From NCBI RefSeq assembly GCF_020541225.1, contig NZ_CP045889.1:1305542-1369541 (forward strand): a DNA stretch of 64,000 bases. Reading direction: 5' to 3'. A model generated the notes under the pieces. The model searched no databases. It was not told where the DNA came from and worked only from the letters and a program-made list of their open reading frames with translations. The stretch comes from Candidatus Steffania adelgidicola (GTDB lineage: Bacteria > Pseudomonadota > Gammaproteobacteria > Enterobacterales > Enterobacteriaceae). Of this stretch, positions 62,457-64,000 are shown piece after piece (positions within the stretch are counted from its first letter, which is position 1; each line of letters opens with the position of its first letter). Both the position numbers and the translations under genes were made by a program.

Positions 62457-62562
62457 AAAATACCTCAGATAAAAACGAAGGATCATCAAGTAGTCCGGGA
62501 AAAAGCATTCTACGCTTGTTTTAGTGAGATACAAGCGCAGAAACAGAGGGCATTAAAGTAAA

Positions 62563-62734
62563 GATCTTTTTCTAAGATCTTTTATAACATCTATTATTAC
62601 GATCTTGCTTTTCTGTGGATAAGTTGTTTTTAATGTTTAGATACAATGTAGTATACATTTTCTAATCCTGTGAATTATCAGTGACTTTCTCGGGTATAAG
62701 AAGAAAAGCTTCTATCCTGTTTATCCACAGGATA
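62563..62734. other. oriC: Chromosomal replication origin oriC
   Basis: Three AT-rich 13-mers of the DnaA unwinding element stand in a row: GATCTTTTTCTAA (62563), GATCTTTTATAAC (62576) and CATCTATTATTAC (62588). After exactly 13 bases (GATCTTGCTTTTC) comes TGTGGATAA (62614-62622), the R1 DnaA box. In E. coli the third 13-mer is likewise followed by 13 bases starting GATC and then TGTGGATAA. A perfect DnaA box TTATCCACA at 62721-62729, in the opposite orientation, fits R4. mnmG lies on the DUE side, transcribed away, as in E. coli. The R1-R4 distance is about 107 bases, much shorter than E. coli (about 180), and internal boxes are not clear. mioC is missing. Confidence 0.88.
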
Positions 62735-64000
62735 ACGTAAGATTAAAAATGCTGTATTAAATAATGACTAGAACATTATCAAGTGTTGGTTAATTTAAAT
62801 ATAACATTACACCATGTAATTATCATGTATTCTATACATGCATTAATCTTTTATATCTTACGAAATGACATCTGGTGTAACATGGTTATTCTGCGAGAGG
62901 GTTAAAGAATTAAATTCTTTAACCCTGAAATTAGATTTGGTACAATCATTAAGTATCTACAAATAAAAGATTAAAATTAATTTATATGATTAGATTGGAA
63001 TCTAAATAATTTTCTAAAAGAACATGAGTTGGTTTATATCAACAACTCTACATTATTTAAAAACAACGCGAAATCTATTTCGCACATCCCCAAAACACCG
63101 TTTCTGAAATGCTTTGAAGTTTGTGTTCATCTCACTGATAATAGGTACTTGTCTACCTACTAATTGTTACAGACGATAACAGTTTAGTAATTAATGCTAA
63201 CTAAAACGTACGGGATTTCTGGTACGTTCTCTAATAAAACGAAATCACTATCAAAGTTATAAACAATATCACCGCATTTACTCACTCACTAAGTAAATGA
63301 AACTTCAGTTACTGACCCGAATTAGTGATCGATGATAATATAATGTTATTATAAATAATATAAGTTGGTTGAATCAAAGATTCAATTTTAATAAAAACTT
63401 AATATCATTAAGTTGGTTTATTACTATTAGACTTGCAGAAAAACGATACCATCTCACATGGTATACGTTATTAGTCTTGAATTTTATTATCCCTGCCTTC
63501 GCAGGGAAGAAAACAAACCAGTAAAATTTCTAATTCAACATTTTATATACTACCAACTAATGCCCCCGGCGATGCCGGCTCATGTTGAGATAAAGTACCA
63601 TCGCCCTCGCAGGGGATATAACAAGAGAAAAAACAACATACCGACTCAAAAAATAACAAAGTGGCATGCGATAGCAATTATTCTAAAAGATCTGATGATA
63701 AACCACCCCGGATATGCACATTCATATCCCTACTAACAACCCACTTAGTGCATAAACCTTTTAAATCATATTCATCATGACTGCACGTCCCGCATGTCAA
63801 GCATGTAATCAACGTTTCAGGTAACAGCATTATTAATAAAAAACTAATTTCTTGGCCAGTTAGACTTATTTTAACAAAAAAAAACACCCAGTAGTGGCTT
63901 TAAAAGCGACGATTGCTCTCAATTCACTAATTAATATCAGAAAATAGAAAATAAACACTTTTTACTTAGAAAATATCGACATCCTAGGCTGGGATGGTGT
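62735..64000. other. Non-coding stretch to the right of oriC
   Basis: About 1.27 kb with no intact gene; mioC, asnC and asnA, which follow oriC in E. coli, are not recognisable. Features seen: a perfect 12-bp-stem hairpin (62899-62925); AACGTAC/GTACGTT near 63205-63227; and three small GC-rich hairpins at 63491-63506 (CCCTGC/GCAGGG), 63566-63578 (CCGGC/GCCGG) and 63604-63614 (CCCT/AGGG). ORFs at 63458-63736 (+) and 63678-63887 (-) overlap and show no family motifs. Confidence 0.6.

Noticed and set aside
62457..62534. N-terminal extension of mnmG starting at 62534
   Set aside because: [15 protein letters not shown] at 62456 is identical in position to the E. coli start; the extra residues are not conserved.
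63458..63887. Two overlapping opposite-strand ORFs at the right end
   Set aside because: Neither shows mioC, asnC or any other recognisable family, and they overlap each other.

Overview
The window looks like a stretch of chromosome from an enterobacterial (Gammaproteobacteria, Enterobacterales) insect endosymbiont in mid-decay. This is inferred from proteins that resemble E. coli along their whole length, from local gene orders that match E. coli, and from a coding content of only about half the 64 kb. The rest is long, AT-rich, stop-riddled DNA with a few recognisable gene relics. There are no insertion sequences, prophage genes, CRISPR arrays or secretion systems. I cannot name the species.

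Layout. 1-1.55 kb: 5' part of thrA (minus strand) with its thrL leader, attenuator and promoter intact. 4.2-6.8 kb: a dead rRNA operon (minus). Promoter, boxA, tRNA-Ile, tRNA-Ala and tRNA-Trp are intact, 16S and 5S are relics and 23S is gone. It is divergent from purH (7.1-8.7 kb), as rrnE is in E. coli. 8.7-17.4 kb: a gene desert holding only the small gene yoaH. 17.5-17.9 kb: tRNA operon Arg-His-Leu-Pro. 19.2-28.1 kb: tsaB, then lptD-surA-(pdxA pseudogene)-rsmA-apaG-apaH on the minus strand, with djlA divergent from lptD. 29.4-32.3 kb: gloB, a yafS relic, rnhA, dnaQ, tRNA-Asp. 33.6-38.2 kb: a csp gene, obgE, rpmA, rplU. 40.2-45.8 kb: dapB, carA, carB. 46.7-47.5 kb: yafD. 49.3-59.7 kb: rsmG relic, atpBEFHAGDC, glmU, glmS. 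60.5-62.5 kb: mnmG. 62.56-62.73 kb: a recognisable oriC with DUE 13-mers and DnaA boxes.

How the genes fit together. The kept functions are ATP synthase, UDP-GlcNAc supply (glmS, glmU), outer-membrane assembly (lptD, surA, djlA), tRNA and ribosome upkeep (tsaB, mnmG, rsmA, obgE, L21, L27), replication and repair (dnaQ, rnhA, oriC), and amino-acid or nucleotide synthesis (thrA, dapB, carAB, purH). Synthesis of aspartate-family amino acids and carbamoyl phosphate fits a nutritional symbiont. The broken pdxA suggests vitamin B6 comes from elsewhere.

Most notable points: the rRNA operon reduced to a tRNA transcription unit; an oriC still readable next to mnmG; an in-place inversion of the rsmG-atp-glmUS block relative to E. 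coli; a perfect 57-bp palindrome just before carA; and a fully kept thr attenuation system.
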